Below are positions 10,312-19,639 of a stretch of 51,469 nucleotides of DNA, one piece after another (within the stretch, counting starts at the first letter, position 1; each line of letters begins with the position of its first letter). Source of the DNA: Bacteroidales bacterium (GTDB lineage Bacteria > Bacteroidota > Bacteroidia > Bacteroidales > Muribaculaceae); the NCBI GenBank assembly GCA_020859845.1, contig JAJBVL010000038.1, positions 1 to 51,469 on the forward strand. The letters are read 5' to 3'. Under the pieces are notes generated by a model, which saw only the letters and a program-made list of their open reading frames with translations, was not told the DNA's origin and did not search any database. A program made the translations under genes and the position numbers.

Positions 10312-11097
10312 ATGAAGATTTCTATCATACAGACCGACATCGCATGGGGTAATCCCGAGCTAAACCGCCAACGCCTTTCATCTATGATAGACGAAGAGGT
10401 GGCTCGCGAAGGTGCATCAGATCTTTACGTCCTCCCTGAAATGTTTTCTACGGGGTTTGCTATGGAGCCTGAGGCAGTAGCAGAGAGCGACGGGGCCACC
10501 CTAAGATGGATGGCGGCCCTTACCTATCGGCTGAATGCTGCTATCTGTGGGAGTGTGGCCACGGAGGAAAAAGATCAAGAGGAGGGTGTAAAAAGATATT
10601 TCAATCGCCTCTACTTCGTCACGCCAGAGGGTGAGACAACCCTCTACGACAAACATCATCTCTTCACTTTTAGCGGAGAGCATGAGCATTATACCGCAGG
10701 CAAGGATAGAAGTGAGCTGACCTTTTGCGGGGTGAGGTTTCGGCTGGCCATATGCTACGATATTAGATTCCCTTGGTGGCTAAGAAATCGGCCAGAAGAG
10801 CCTTACGACGTATTGATCGTAGTGGCTTCATGGCCTCAAAGCCGACGCGCTGTATGGGATATCCTCCTACGCGCTCGCGCCATAGAAAATCAAGCCTACG
10901 TGGTGGGAGTAAATCGTATCGGCTCCGACCCAAGTTGCGATTACGACGGTGGCTCGGCGATCATTAGTCCGTATGGAGGCATTTTAGTGGCTGCCTCCGA
11001 CAATAAGAGCGAAATAAAGAGCGCAACAATCGACCTCGGTCGTCTATATAATTTTCGCCGCAAATTCCCCGTTCTTAACGACAGCGATCCTCAATAA
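10312..11097 (+). CDS. Carbon-nitrogen hydrolase (nitrilase superfamily, omega-amidase YafV-like)
   Basis: VLPEMFSTGFAM, YDKHHLFTFSGEHEHYTAG, RLAICYDIRFPWWLRN. Confidence 0.9.
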   Translation: MKISIIQTDIAWGNPELNRQRLSSMIDEEVAREGASDLYVLPEMFSTGFAMEPEAVAESDGATLRWMAALTYRLNAAICGSVATEEKDQEEGVKRYFNRLYFVTPEGETTLYDKHHLFTFSGEHEHYTAGKDRSELTFCGVRFRLAICYDIRFPWWLRNRPEEPYDVLIVVASWPQSRRAVWDILLRARAIENQAYVVGVNRIGSDPSCDYDGGSAIISPYGGILVAASDNKSEIKSATIDLGRLYNFRRKFPVLNDSDPQ

Positions 11098-11136
11098 TCT
11101 CTCAAGAATACAATACTCCACTCCAAGTCCTTTGCC

Positions 11137-12948
11137 ATGAGCAAAACATCAGAGCCCCAACTTCCATCGGACCATATACCATTGCGGCCTATTAGAGATT
11201 TCATCTCTGCCCAGGACCCGCGCGACCGTCATTTCTTCATTCCCTCTTACCAACGAGGATATCGCTGGGAGCCCAAAGAAGTGAAAGCGCTTCTTGACGA
11301 CATCAAAGAGTTTGTCTTAGAGCAGTCGCTAAGCCAGGATGTACGCCGGCCATATTATTGTCTTCAACCTATAGTGGTAAAGCCACGCGATATCGACGGC
11401 GTGGCCTATTGGGAGGTTATAGATGGCCAGCAACGGCTCACTACCCTTTGGTTTATTCTCAATGAACTCAAGAAAGGCACCGACGACTACGCCGACGACG
11501 AGCTCTTTACAATCACTTACCAGACTCGCCCCAACCTCAACCTCGATAATATCTCTCCGCGCCAAGACATTGATAGCTTCTACATGAACCGTACTAAAGA
11601 CACCGTCAGGTCATGGATAGCTTCACGGCGTCGGCTAAAGGATGTAGCCCTTAGCGACATCCGTAAATGCCTTTTCGTATCGGCCGATACGGGATCGGTC
11701 AAAATCATTTGGTATGAGGATAACAACCGCGAGGAGATAGACGCCATCAAGACCTTCAATAGTATCAATAAGGGGAAAATAGGCCTTACGAGCAGCGAGT
11801 TGGTAAAAGCTCTCTTCTTACTTTATTATGACAACGACAACGTAATGAGCCATGAAGTTGCCACCGAATGGTATCGGATGGAGAAGGAACTTCAAGACCC
11901 CTCGTTCTGGAGTTTTCTGGCAAATGCGGATTACCAACCCGATACTCATATCGACCTGCTCCTCGACCTAATGACCAACCGCTCTCCAGAAGATGACAGC
12001 GACTATGTATATAAGCGCTTCCAAGCTCTCTTTGACGATACCACAGGAGAGGAGAAGATAGTGGGAGTGGATAAGACGAGGATTTGGGCAGAACTTAAAC
12101 GAATATTTGGTGTGCTTGTCTTCTGGTATCAGGAGCCAGAAATCTACCACTATGTAGGCTATGTGGTAGCCATAGGTACTCCTCTCTCTGAAATATACAA
12201 TTCTACTCAAGGCCTACGCAAAGACGAGATTGCCTCCACGCTTAAGAATATAATCCGCGACAAGCTTTCACTCAACGCCGACTCTCTGCGTCAACTCTCC
12301 TACGCCTCCCCTAAAACGTGGCCTACACTTTTGCTCTTCAATGTCCTGACTTCGGCATCGATGGGAAGTGGGCGTTTTGACTTCCTTGCGTTTAAACAAG
12401 TGTATAAAAAGCGCTACACTTACCATAAAGAGCATATAGCCTCCAAGACCGACAACTCCCTGACGCGCAATGAAGATAAACTTCTATGGTTAGGGAGTCT
12501 GGAGAGCCTTACGCGCTATGTAGCGAGTAGCAAGCTGAAAATCTGGCAGAGCCTTCTATCCCAAGCCAAAGAGATAGCTAAGGATATTGAGGGCAAAAAG
12601 GAATCGGCGCAAGAGAGCTTTAAGAGAATCTACGCCGAGGTGGTAGGCATTGTGGAAGCGGGAAGTATTGACGAAGGCGACAAAGATAATATCAGCAATC
12701 TGGCTCTGCTGGATTCTCATCTCAATCAAAGCTATGGCAATGCCCTCTTCCCCACAAAGCGTCAGCGTATCATCCAAAGCGACAAGATGGGCAATTTCAT
12801 TCCCCCGGCAACTCGCAACGCTTTCTTGAAGTATTACTCCGACAAAGATACAAATTCAACCCATTGGGACACTATTTGGAATCAAGATGATGCCACCGCT
12901 TATCTTGATCAGATGGTGACTACCTTAAGTGATGGTTTCCTATTATAG
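11137..12948 (+). CDS. DUF262 domain protein with DUF1524/HNH-like C-terminal region (GmrSD-like)
   Basis: IPSYQRGYRW and VIDGQQRLTTLWF (DUF262). C-terminal YHKEHIASKT and ISNLALLDSHLNQSYGN resemble the DUF1524 EHI...NLxLLxxxlN signature. Confidence 0.8.
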   Translation: MSKTSEPQLPSDHIPLRPIRDFISAQDPRDRHFFIPSYQRGYRWEPKEVKALLDDIKEFVLEQSLSQDVRRPYYCLQPIVVKPRDIDGVAYWEVIDGQQRLTTLWFILNELKKGTDDYADDELFTITYQTRPNLNLDNISPRQDIDSFYMNRTKDTVRSWIASRRRLKDVALSDIRKCLFVSADTGSVKIIWYEDNNREEIDAIKTFNSINKGKIGLTSSELVKALFLLYYDNDNVMSHEVATEWYRMEKELQDPSFWSFLANADYQPDTHIDLLLDLMTNRSPEDDSDYVYKRFQALFDDTTGEEKIVGVDKTRIWAELKRIFGVLVFWYQEPEIYHYVGYVVAIGTPLSEIYNSTQGLRKDEIASTLKNIIRDKLSLNADSLRQLSYASPKTWPTLLLFNVLTSASMGSGRFDFLAFKQVYKKRYTYHKEHIASKTDNSLTRNEDKLLWLGSLESLTRYVASSKLKIWQSLLSQAKEIAKDIEGKKESAQESFKRIYAEVVGIVEAGSIDEGDKDNISNLALLDSHLNQSYGNALFPTKRQRIIQSDKMGNFIPPATRNAFLKYYSDKDTNSTHWDTIWNQDDATAYLDQMVTTLSDGFLL

Positions 12949-12957
12949 ACTATCAGT

Positions 12958-15372
12958 ATGAAAGACTATACCCTTCTTGAACTCCTGGAGAACTACAATA
13001 TCGTGATCCCCCCGATACAACGCGATTACGCTCAGGGGCGCACCTCGCAACGCATCACCGATCTACGTCGCGACTTTCTGGATGATATTTTTCAAGCTCT
13101 GTCAGACGACAATGCCCCAGCCCTACGACTCAACTTTGTCTACGGAGATGGCGACGATGGCATGACCTTTATCCCCATCGACGGTCAGCAGCGACTCACC
13201 ACCCTTTTTCTCCTTCACTGGATGTTGGCGCCCGACGACCAGCTATCAGCGTTGCGCCACGAAGATATGCCCACTCGCCCGAGTAGATTTTCTTATCAAG
13301 TGCGCACGTCGTCAAAGGACTTCTGTGATCGTCTTGTCAACAACCCTACCCATACGATTCATCGTCCCGACGCCGAGACTTTGTTATCCTCTGCTATTAA
13401 AAACGAGAGCTGGTATCTATGGGAATGGCGAAGTGACCCCACCATTCAAAGCATGCTCAAAATGATCGACGATATAGAAGCTCGAATCACTCCGGAGATG
13501 AAAGACGATATGTGGCAGCGACTCATAAGTGGAGCTATAACATTCAACTGGCTTCCGCTCCACAACTATCATCGTGTCAACGACCTATTTGTAAAGATGA
13601 ACGCTCGCGGACGTGAGCTCTCTGCCTTTGACAAGTGTAAATCGACCATCGAGCAACTCCTCTATAAAGCAGCTTATAAAGCCGCCTTCAAGGACCGCGA
13701 TGAGAAAGCTATGGAGCGCACGCATCAATGGGGCTGCAAAGTTGACAATCAATGGATGAATGGATTTTGGAAAGAGTTTAGCATAGCCATCTCCGACGAT
13801 GACGATGAAAAGACTTCGTCATATAAACTGCGTAGCATTGAAGAGTATTATCTACGCTTTCTCCGCCAGATGATGACGCTTCCTCTCTATCTTAACATCA
13901 CCAATCTCTGGGCAGCCAAAAGGAAAAGCCAGGAGATTTTAAATGATTTGTGTCAACGAGCCACGACCGGCGACCTTACACGCTTATTGACGGATATGGG
14001 ACAAGCCCAACTCCTCCCTCTCTTCTATTTTAATCAAGTAGAACGGTCAATCGACGGCATGATGGCCAATGAAGGCGAAATATTTCAGAGGACAAAGTTT
14101 CCGGTTTGGCTCGTGCCCAAAGATGAATCTCTTCTCCACCTGTTTACCCTCGCCGATGATGAGCTCACCTATCGCCAGCGGACGTTGTTGGTGGCGCTTC
14201 AATGTTTTACTCTGCTTTGTCCTTACTCGGAATGGGATAGAGAACTGACAGCATGGGTAAGGATCCTTTCCAATCTCATCACTCAGACCGACATCGACAG
14301 CGAGAACTTTCCCCGAGTATGTCAAGGGATATATGAGATGGCCCACAAAGTCTTAAAACCACGAAGAGATAGGAAGGATAAAGACAGCAGTGTGGAATGG
14401 TATTTCGCCCATGGAGGACGCATAAAGGCAATGCGCGGAGTGCAAGTTGAGGAAGAGCAAAAGAAAGCCGCCTTGATGCTCCGTTCACCTGCTTGGCGCG
14501 CTGCTATACTCCGTGCCGAGGGTCTCGACTGTCTGCGAGGGTGTCTGCGCATGCTTCTCTCCGACCTTGATTATACCCATACTACCGACGATGTGGATTT
14601 TTTTAATACGAAGGTTGACAACCTCGCTGCCTTGTTTCCTATCAATAGTGAAACAGGCAGAACCGCAATGACCAGCCACGCTGCCGAGGACAATCTACTT
14701 CTTCGCTCTTTCTTGGGACATCTGAAACGCGACGAATCGATATGGCGAAGCTATCCTATCTTCAACAACGACCTCACTACATGGCGATTAATCCTCACAG
14801 GTGCCTGGCCCGACCATAAAGACAATATGGAGGATTGGCGCCAAGCACTAACAGCAATTCTTTCTAAGGCCGAGATTTCCATCCCTGAGCAGCCCGAGCG
14901 CAATTATGGCTGGATCAAGACACTTGTGGAAGATAAGCCTATGCTTGCTCGCGTAGTGGAGATGCGCAATTGCTGGATACGCACCTATCACAACCATACA
15001 GCCATCTATCCAAGCGCTGCCGGTATTTTCTTCGATACGCCCCTACGTGACATGGTGATAAATGAGCTGGCTTCTCAACGCTATGGCCACTTTGAGCTGC
15101 GTTATGGATCTCTGATTGAGGGCACCACCTACATGGTGGCCAACGCTGTGGGCTTCGTGCTCGATGGAGTGGCTTATGAATGGAATGAATATACCAATAA
15201 GGTATATGCCGAACGTCGCTCCGTGTATCTAAATCCTCCCGATGGCAAAGAGTGGGAAGGGCATTCCTTCTTACCCGAGCCTCAGAACGGCCTTGATATA
15301 CCTACTTATATCAGCACCTATTTTATCCCTGCCCTTAAGGCTCTATCGCCTATTTTAGTCACTAAACAATAA
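12958..15372 (+). CDS. DUF262 domain protein, large, no obvious HNH motif
   Basis: IVIPPIQRDYAQGR and PIDGQQRLTTLFLLHWML; starts 9 nt after the upstream DUF262 gene. Confidence 0.8.
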   Translation: MKDYTLLELLENYNIVIPPIQRDYAQGRTSQRITDLRRDFLDDIFQALSDDNAPALRLNFVYGDGDDGMTFIPIDGQQRLTTLFLLHWMLAPDDQLSALRHEDMPTRPSRFSYQVRTSSKDFCDRLVNNPTHTIHRPDAETLLSSAIKNESWYLWEWRSDPTIQSMLKMIDDIEARITPEMKDDMWQRLISGAITFNWLPLHNYHRVNDLFVKMNARGRELSAFDKCKSTIEQLLYKAAYKAAFKDRDEKAMERTHQWGCKVDNQWMNGFWKEFSIAISDDDDEKTSSYKLRSIEEYYLRFLRQMMTLPLYLNITNLWAAKRKSQEILNDLCQRATTGDLTRLLTDMGQAQLLPLFYFNQVERSIDGMMANEGEIFQRTKFPVWLVPKDESLLHLFTLADDELTYRQRTLLVALQCFTLLCPYSEWDRELTAWVRILSNLITQTDIDSENFPRVCQGIYEMAHKVLKPRRDRKDKDSSVEWYFAHGGRIKAMRGVQVEEEQKKAALMLRSPAWRAAILRAEGLDCLRGCLRMLLSDLDYTHTTDDVDFFNTKVDNLAALFPINSETGRTAMTSHAAEDNLLLRSFLGHLKRDESIWRSYPIFNNDLTTWRLILTGAWPDHKDNMEDWRQALTAILSKAEISIPEQPERNYGWIKTLVEDKPMLARVVEMRNCWIRTYHNHTAIYPSAAGIFFDTPLRDMVINELASQRYGHFELRYGSLIEGTTYMVANAVGFVLDGVAYEWNEYTNKVYAERRSVYLNPPDGKEWEGHSFLPEPQNGLDIPTYISTYFIPALKALSPILVTKQ

Positions 15373-15377
15373 TTCTT

Positions 15378-15875
15378 ATGAGTACTCCTGCATTCCTCTC
15401 CTCTCTGCCTGAAGGCCCTTCAATCCAAGAGCGCTTCGACGAAATGAGCCAAGTGGTGGCTCTCCCCTCTAAGGTCAACGGCCTTCAAGATTATCAATCA
15501 TTTCGGCAGCTGGTGATAGACCATATCCTCCTTCCCCAAAATATTATTAGCTTAGACGTGGCCGATATTATGTCGATGGCTCGAGAGGAAAAGGCCATTC
15601 TCGATGCCTCTATCTGCTATACCTCCTCGCCCACTACATTCAGAAAAGCAGTAGATGAGACTATGAAAGCGCTCTGCGAAGCTCATCCTGAGCTCCAATT
15701 GGCGGGAGTGTGCCTCAATATAGAGTCGCGTAGCGATGTCACTATGTTAACAATGGCTGATCTACACACTCTCTTTGAAGAAAATCCTACGGTCGACGTG
15801 ATGTTTGGCATCGCCAAGGCCCAGCCTACCCTCGAGTGGGAAATGATCGTGACGCTGATATGTAAATTTTTATAA
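15378..15875 (+). CDS. Small protein resembling a standalone FtsZ C-terminal domain
   Basis: LVIDHILLPQNIISLDVADIMSM resembles FtsZ IxDLITxPGLINLDFADVxxVM; LAGVCLNIESRSDVTMLTMADLHTLFEENPTVDVMFGIAKAQPTLEWEMIVTLICKF resembles the FtsZ GVLxNITGGxDLxLxEV...VIFGxxxDxxLxDExxVTVIATGF block. No GTPase domain (no GGGTGxG). Confidence 0.55.
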   Translation: MSTPAFLSSLPEGPSIQERFDEMSQVVALPSKVNGLQDYQSFRQLVIDHILLPQNIISLDVADIMSMAREEKAILDASICYTSSPTTFRKAVDETMKALCEAHPELQLAGVCLNIESRSDVTMLTMADLHTLFEENPTVDVMFGIAKAQPTLEWEMIVTLICKFL

Positions 15876-15886
15876 GTTTTGGCTGG

Positions 15887-15909
15887 CCTATGAAATGATT
15901 TTTCATAGG
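15887..15909. promoter_or_regulatory. Perfect inverted repeat CCTATGAAA-TGATT-TTTCATAGG (candidate operator or transcript hairpin)
   Basis: 9-bp arms and 5-nt loop read directly; no T-tract follows. Confidence 0.6.
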
Positions 15910-15917
15910 TGGGTGTG

Positions 15918-15925
15918 TAATTTTG
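15918..15925 (+). promoter_or_regulatory. -7 element TAATTTTG upstream of the AAA ATPase
   Basis: Matches TAnnTTTG, 19 nt before ATG 15945. Confidence 0.45.
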
Positions 15926-15944
15926 TGGCATAATCACAGACTTT

Positions 15945-18026
15945 ATGGAACCAAAGACACTCTTAAGCCACATGCGCCTCGCAGCCACTAAGCTGCGTCA
16001 TGGCCATCTAAAACGCCCAGCTGCCCTCGTCGCCTCCCTTAAAGCGGTGGCAGAGTCTCTCTCTCTATCCTCTATCGAAGAAGCAATAGTTTTCGTTGCC
16101 GTGTTTGATCGCCAATGTGGAGGAGCAGCCACCACTATAGAGGATCTTTCCAGCTACTACGACTGCTCTACCTTGGAGGTAGTAGAATTCACTCCTCATA
16201 TAAAAACGCTAAGAGAGCGAGGGCTTATGTCTTTGGACAATCCTTCAGAGCATATGGTCATGGAGCAAAGCTTCAAGATTAGCATCGATATCATGAATAT
16301 GATTATCGAAGGTCGCGAGGTCTCCATTTCCCCAATCCAGCCACGACGGGAGTTTGACCAATTTGATTTCTGCAAAGTGGTCCATTCTCTGATTGAAAAG
16401 CGGAGCAACAACACTATCCTCACCTCAATGCTCATGAAGCAAATAGAGGAAATGGAGGATGAGCATTCCTCTCTTCCTTTAATAGAGAAAGCCAAAAGTC
16501 AACTTATGGATATAGCCGATCGCTGCTTGCTCTATGAGGTGTGCAACGACTTTATCCAAGACTCCGATGGAGGAAACACCACCATAAGCTCCACACTTAA
16601 GGATATCTATGACCATTACATGGATAGCGTAAAAGTCAAGCGCCAGTTGCTCGACTTGATTCATCCCCTCCTTACCAGCAACTTGGTAGACCTTACCGAC
16701 GACGATGAGCTGCGCTTATCCTCACCCGGCATAGAGATACTCTTTGGAGACGAAGCCTCGCTCTACGCCAAAGGCTACGCCAATCTCGATAGATATACGT
16801 TTGTCAACAATCTCTACCGAGAGATCAACGACAACGACATGTCGATGAGCACACGCAAGCAGTGGAGCCTGCTGCGCATCTTAGCCCGCTACGAGAAAGC
16901 CAACCCTCAACTCAACTTCATCACCACCCTCTCTCATCTCATTCGCGACAAAGAGGATCGTCTGCTATTCTACATGATATGCCGCGAGCTTATCAACAAC
17001 GACCAGTATGTCATGTGGCAACTCAACGAGCTCTATCCCAAGGAAGAGGAAATGAAGGTGCAGCGCCGATTGAAAAACGGTCTTCATCCTCTGGTAATGT
17101 ATGGACTGGTGACGGTAGAAAAAGATAGCATGTTTGACCGAGCCATACTAAAACTTACCGACAAAGCTCTCGACCTCTATCTTGAGAGCGACGCCTCGCT
17201 CTTCCAGTCGGCCGTACAAGATTGCGATATAATTCAGCCCGACACCATTGGTGGCAAAAATCTATTCTTCGAGCCAATACTCCAACAACAGCTTTCCACC
17301 CTCCAAGAGAGCCTGCAAGAGAAAGCCTACGATGCTCTCTGCCGACGACTTGCAGAAAAGAATCTCCCCACGGGGGTGGCTGTGCTGCTCTACGGCGAGC
17401 CAGGCACCGGAAAGACTGAGAGCGTGATGCAACTGGCACGCGCCACTGGTCGCAAGATATATCACGTGGACATCTCCAAGACCAAGAGCTGCTGGTTTGG
17501 CGAGAGCGAGAAGATAATTAAAGAGGTGTTTGAAAACTATCGTAAGCTTTGCAAGAAGTGTAGCCGACGACCCATCTTGCTCTTCAACGAGGCCGATGCA
17601 GTCTTCTCGAAGCGCAAAGACGTAAACCATAGCAATGTGGCTCAGACCGAGAACGCCATCCAAAACATCCTTCTTGAGGAGATGGAGCGCCTTGATGGCA
17701 TCCTCATTGCCACCACCAATCTCGCCACCAATCTCGATGCAGCCTTCGAGCGCCGCTTTCTCTTCAAGATACGCTTTGAGCGTCCAACGTCAGAGGTTAA
17801 GAGCCGTATATGGATTGATAAGTTGCCAACTCTTCAACCCTCAGAGGCTCTTCAACTCTCGCAAAGCTACGATTTTAGCGGAGGCGAAATAGACAACATC
17901 GTCAGAAAAGCCACTCTCGAAGAGGTAATCACTGGCACTCTCCCGTCTCTTCCCCGTATCTTAGAGCTCTGCTCGCAAGAGAAACTCGCATCCACCTCAT
18001 CCCATCGACGCTTAGGATTCGCCTAA
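15945..18026 (+). CDS. AAA+ ATPase with long N-terminal region (CDC48/FtsH-type ATPase module)
   Basis: Walker A YGEPGTGKTES, Walker B-like PILLFNEADAVF, sensor IATTNLATNLDAAFERRFLF. Confidence 0.85.
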   Translation: MEPKTLLSHMRLAATKLRHGHLKRPAALVASLKAVAESLSLSSIEEAIVFVAVFDRQCGGAATTIEDLSSYYDCSTLEVVEFTPHIKTLRERGLMSLDNPSEHMVMEQSFKISIDIMNMIIEGREVSISPIQPRREFDQFDFCKVVHSLIEKRSNNTILTSMLMKQIEEMEDEHSSLPLIEKAKSQLMDIADRCLLYEVCNDFIQDSDGGNTTISSTLKDIYDHYMDSVKVKRQLLDLIHPLLTSNLVDLTDDDELRLSSPGIEILFGDEASLYAKGYANLDRYTFVNNLYREINDNDMSMSTRKQWSLLRILARYEKANPQLNFITTLSHLIRDKEDRLLFYMICRELINNDQYVMWQLNELYPKEEEMKVQRRLKNGLHPLVMYGLVTVEKDSMFDRAILKLTDKALDLYLESDASLFQSAVQDCDIIQPDTIGGKNLFFEPILQQQLSTLQESLQEKAYDALCRRLAEKNLPTGVAVLLYGEPGTGKTESVMQLARATGRKIYHVDISKTKSCWFGESEKIIKEVFENYRKLCKKCSRRPILLFNEADAVFSKRKDVNHSNVAQTENAIQNILLEEMERLDGILIATTNLATNLDAAFERRFLFKIRFERPTSEVKSRIWIDKLPTLQPSEALQLSQSYDFSGGEIDNIVRKATLEEVITGTLPSLPRILELCSQEKLASTSSHRRLGFA

Positions 18027-18178
18027 ACGTTGTCCTCTTGAGCATTGAAAGCCTAAGAACCACGCCTCTCGTTGGCTCTTAACCTTTTTAACTCTTGGAG
18101 TGAAAAAACCTTAATCTTTAATCTCTCTCCACACCAATAATGTTTTATTAACAAAGCGCTCCTGAGCCTGCCACAGTG

Positions 18179-18199
18179 CAACGCTGCTCAGCAGCGTTG
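18179..18199. repeat. Perfect inverted repeat CAACGCTGCT-C-AGCAGCGTTG
   Basis: 10-bp arms with 1-nt centre, read directly. Confidence 0.7.
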
Positions 18200-18304
18200 A
18201 CCCACAACTATAAACAACATAAACAACCCTAACAACCCTAACAACCCCAACACCTCTAACAACCCACAACTCTCAACCATAACCCCTTACTCTTAATTAC
18301 TATT

Positions 18305-19639
18305 ATGCATTCCCTCCGCTTCACACTATTAGTTATGACGAGCCTTGCAGGTGGCGTATTTGCTAGCGCTCAGTCCGCTCCAAGCGATGAAAACAATGCG
18401 CTTATCATTACGCGCACCACGCCGCGGGATTCAGCGATCCTGAAGGACGTGCGTCCCACAGGTCCTCGTGCAGTCCCCGTACCTAAATTCGTAGTAAAAA
18501 GTCGTAGTGGTAGCTTCTTGATGACTATCGGCGGCCAAATCAACCCCATCATGGGTTGGGACCTTGGCAACGACCTCGACAAAGTAGATGGCGCAGGTAT
18601 CAACTTCGTGACACAGATGATACCCGTGCCGTCGGTCAAAGGCAAGAAAGGCGACTACTACATCAACGCTCTCAATGCCGACCTCGACTTCACTATCGTG
18701 GGATTTGCCGGCACCGAAAATCAGCTGACTGGATATATTAAGTTTGGCACAAACGGTATCTCCAATCAGGTGCAGATGAAAGACGCCTACATCTCGTGGC
18801 GCAATTTCACTGGGGGCTTGAAAAACACTTTGATACAAGACGGCGATGCCATGCAGCCACCGACAATTGACCCCGAAGGCCCTTCGGGATGCTTAGCCAC
18901 ATCGGTGTATGAAATCAGCTACACGTCGCCGAGCTACAACGGATTTCAATATGCTATAGGTCTTGATATGCCTACATGGTATTCGAGTAATGGTGTTTAT
19001 CGTGGCAAGGACTTCCCGCGCTACGATGGCCAGCAGGTGGCCGACTATGGCGAGGCTGAACAGATGGTGCCCGATATACCAATGTATATACAGTATCAAG
19101 GCACGCCCAACAACCGTGTGCGTGTGTCGGGTATCATCCGCAACTTCTCTTATCGCGACCTACTGACCGACAAGACGCGCCATATGTTGGGATGGGGTGT
19201 GATGCTCAGCGGCAATCTGTCGCCCGACTCCCACGTCATCTTCTACTATCAGTGCGCCTATGGCAAAGGCATCGGCGCTTATCTGCAGGATATCGCAGGC
19301 ATGCCTCTCTCGTTTGTCCCCAACGACAGCAAGCCCGGCCATATGAAGGCTTCCCCTATGATGGGTCTCAACCTCGGATTGACAATCAACTTCAACTCCA
19401 AATGGCAGTTTAACATCATGGGGTCGGAATCCCGCATATGGAAGGTGGGTGAATATGCCACTGTCGCCGCCGACGATTGCAATTACAAGTACGCCCTCTA
19501 TGGCGCTGCCAATATCTTCTACAACATCACTCCTTATCTTCAGTGGGGCGTAGAATATCTCTATGGCAAACGCCAGACGTGGGATATAGGCTCAGGTCAC
19601 GACAATCGTATCCAGACCCAGCTTCTCTTCACTTTGTAA
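18305..19639 (+). CDS. Outer-membrane porin-like beta-barrel protein
   Basis: Signal peptide MHSLRFTLLVMTSLAGGVFASAQ; beta-barrel-like alternation; terminal F-containing strand (RIQTQLLFTL). Confidence 0.7.
   Translation: MHSLRFTLLVMTSLAGGVFASAQSAPSDENNALIITRTTPRDSAILKDVRPTGPRAVPVPKFVVKSRSGSFLMTIGGQINPIMGWDLGNDLDKVDGAGINFVTQMIPVPSVKGKKGDYYINALNADLDFTIVGFAGTENQLTGYIKFGTNGISNQVQMKDAYISWRNFTGGLKNTLIQDGDAMQPPTIDPEGPSGCLATSVYEISYTSPSYNGFQYAIGLDMPTWYSSNGVYRGKDFPRYDGQQVADYGEAEQMVPDIPMYIQYQGTPNNRVRVSGIIRNFSYRDLLTDKTRHMLGWGVMLSGNLSPDSHVIFYYQCAYGKGIGAYLQDIAGMPLSFVPNDSKPGHMKASPMMGLNLGLTINFNSKWQFNIMGSESRIWKVGEYATVAADDCNYKYALYGAANIFYNITPYLQWGVEYLYGKRQTWDIGSGHDNRIQTQLLFTL

Noticed and set aside
18179-18199. 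Palindrome as a rho-independent terminator for the AAA ATPase gene
   Set aside because: No T-tract on either side and more than 150 nt beyond the stop codon; recorded only as an inverted repeat.
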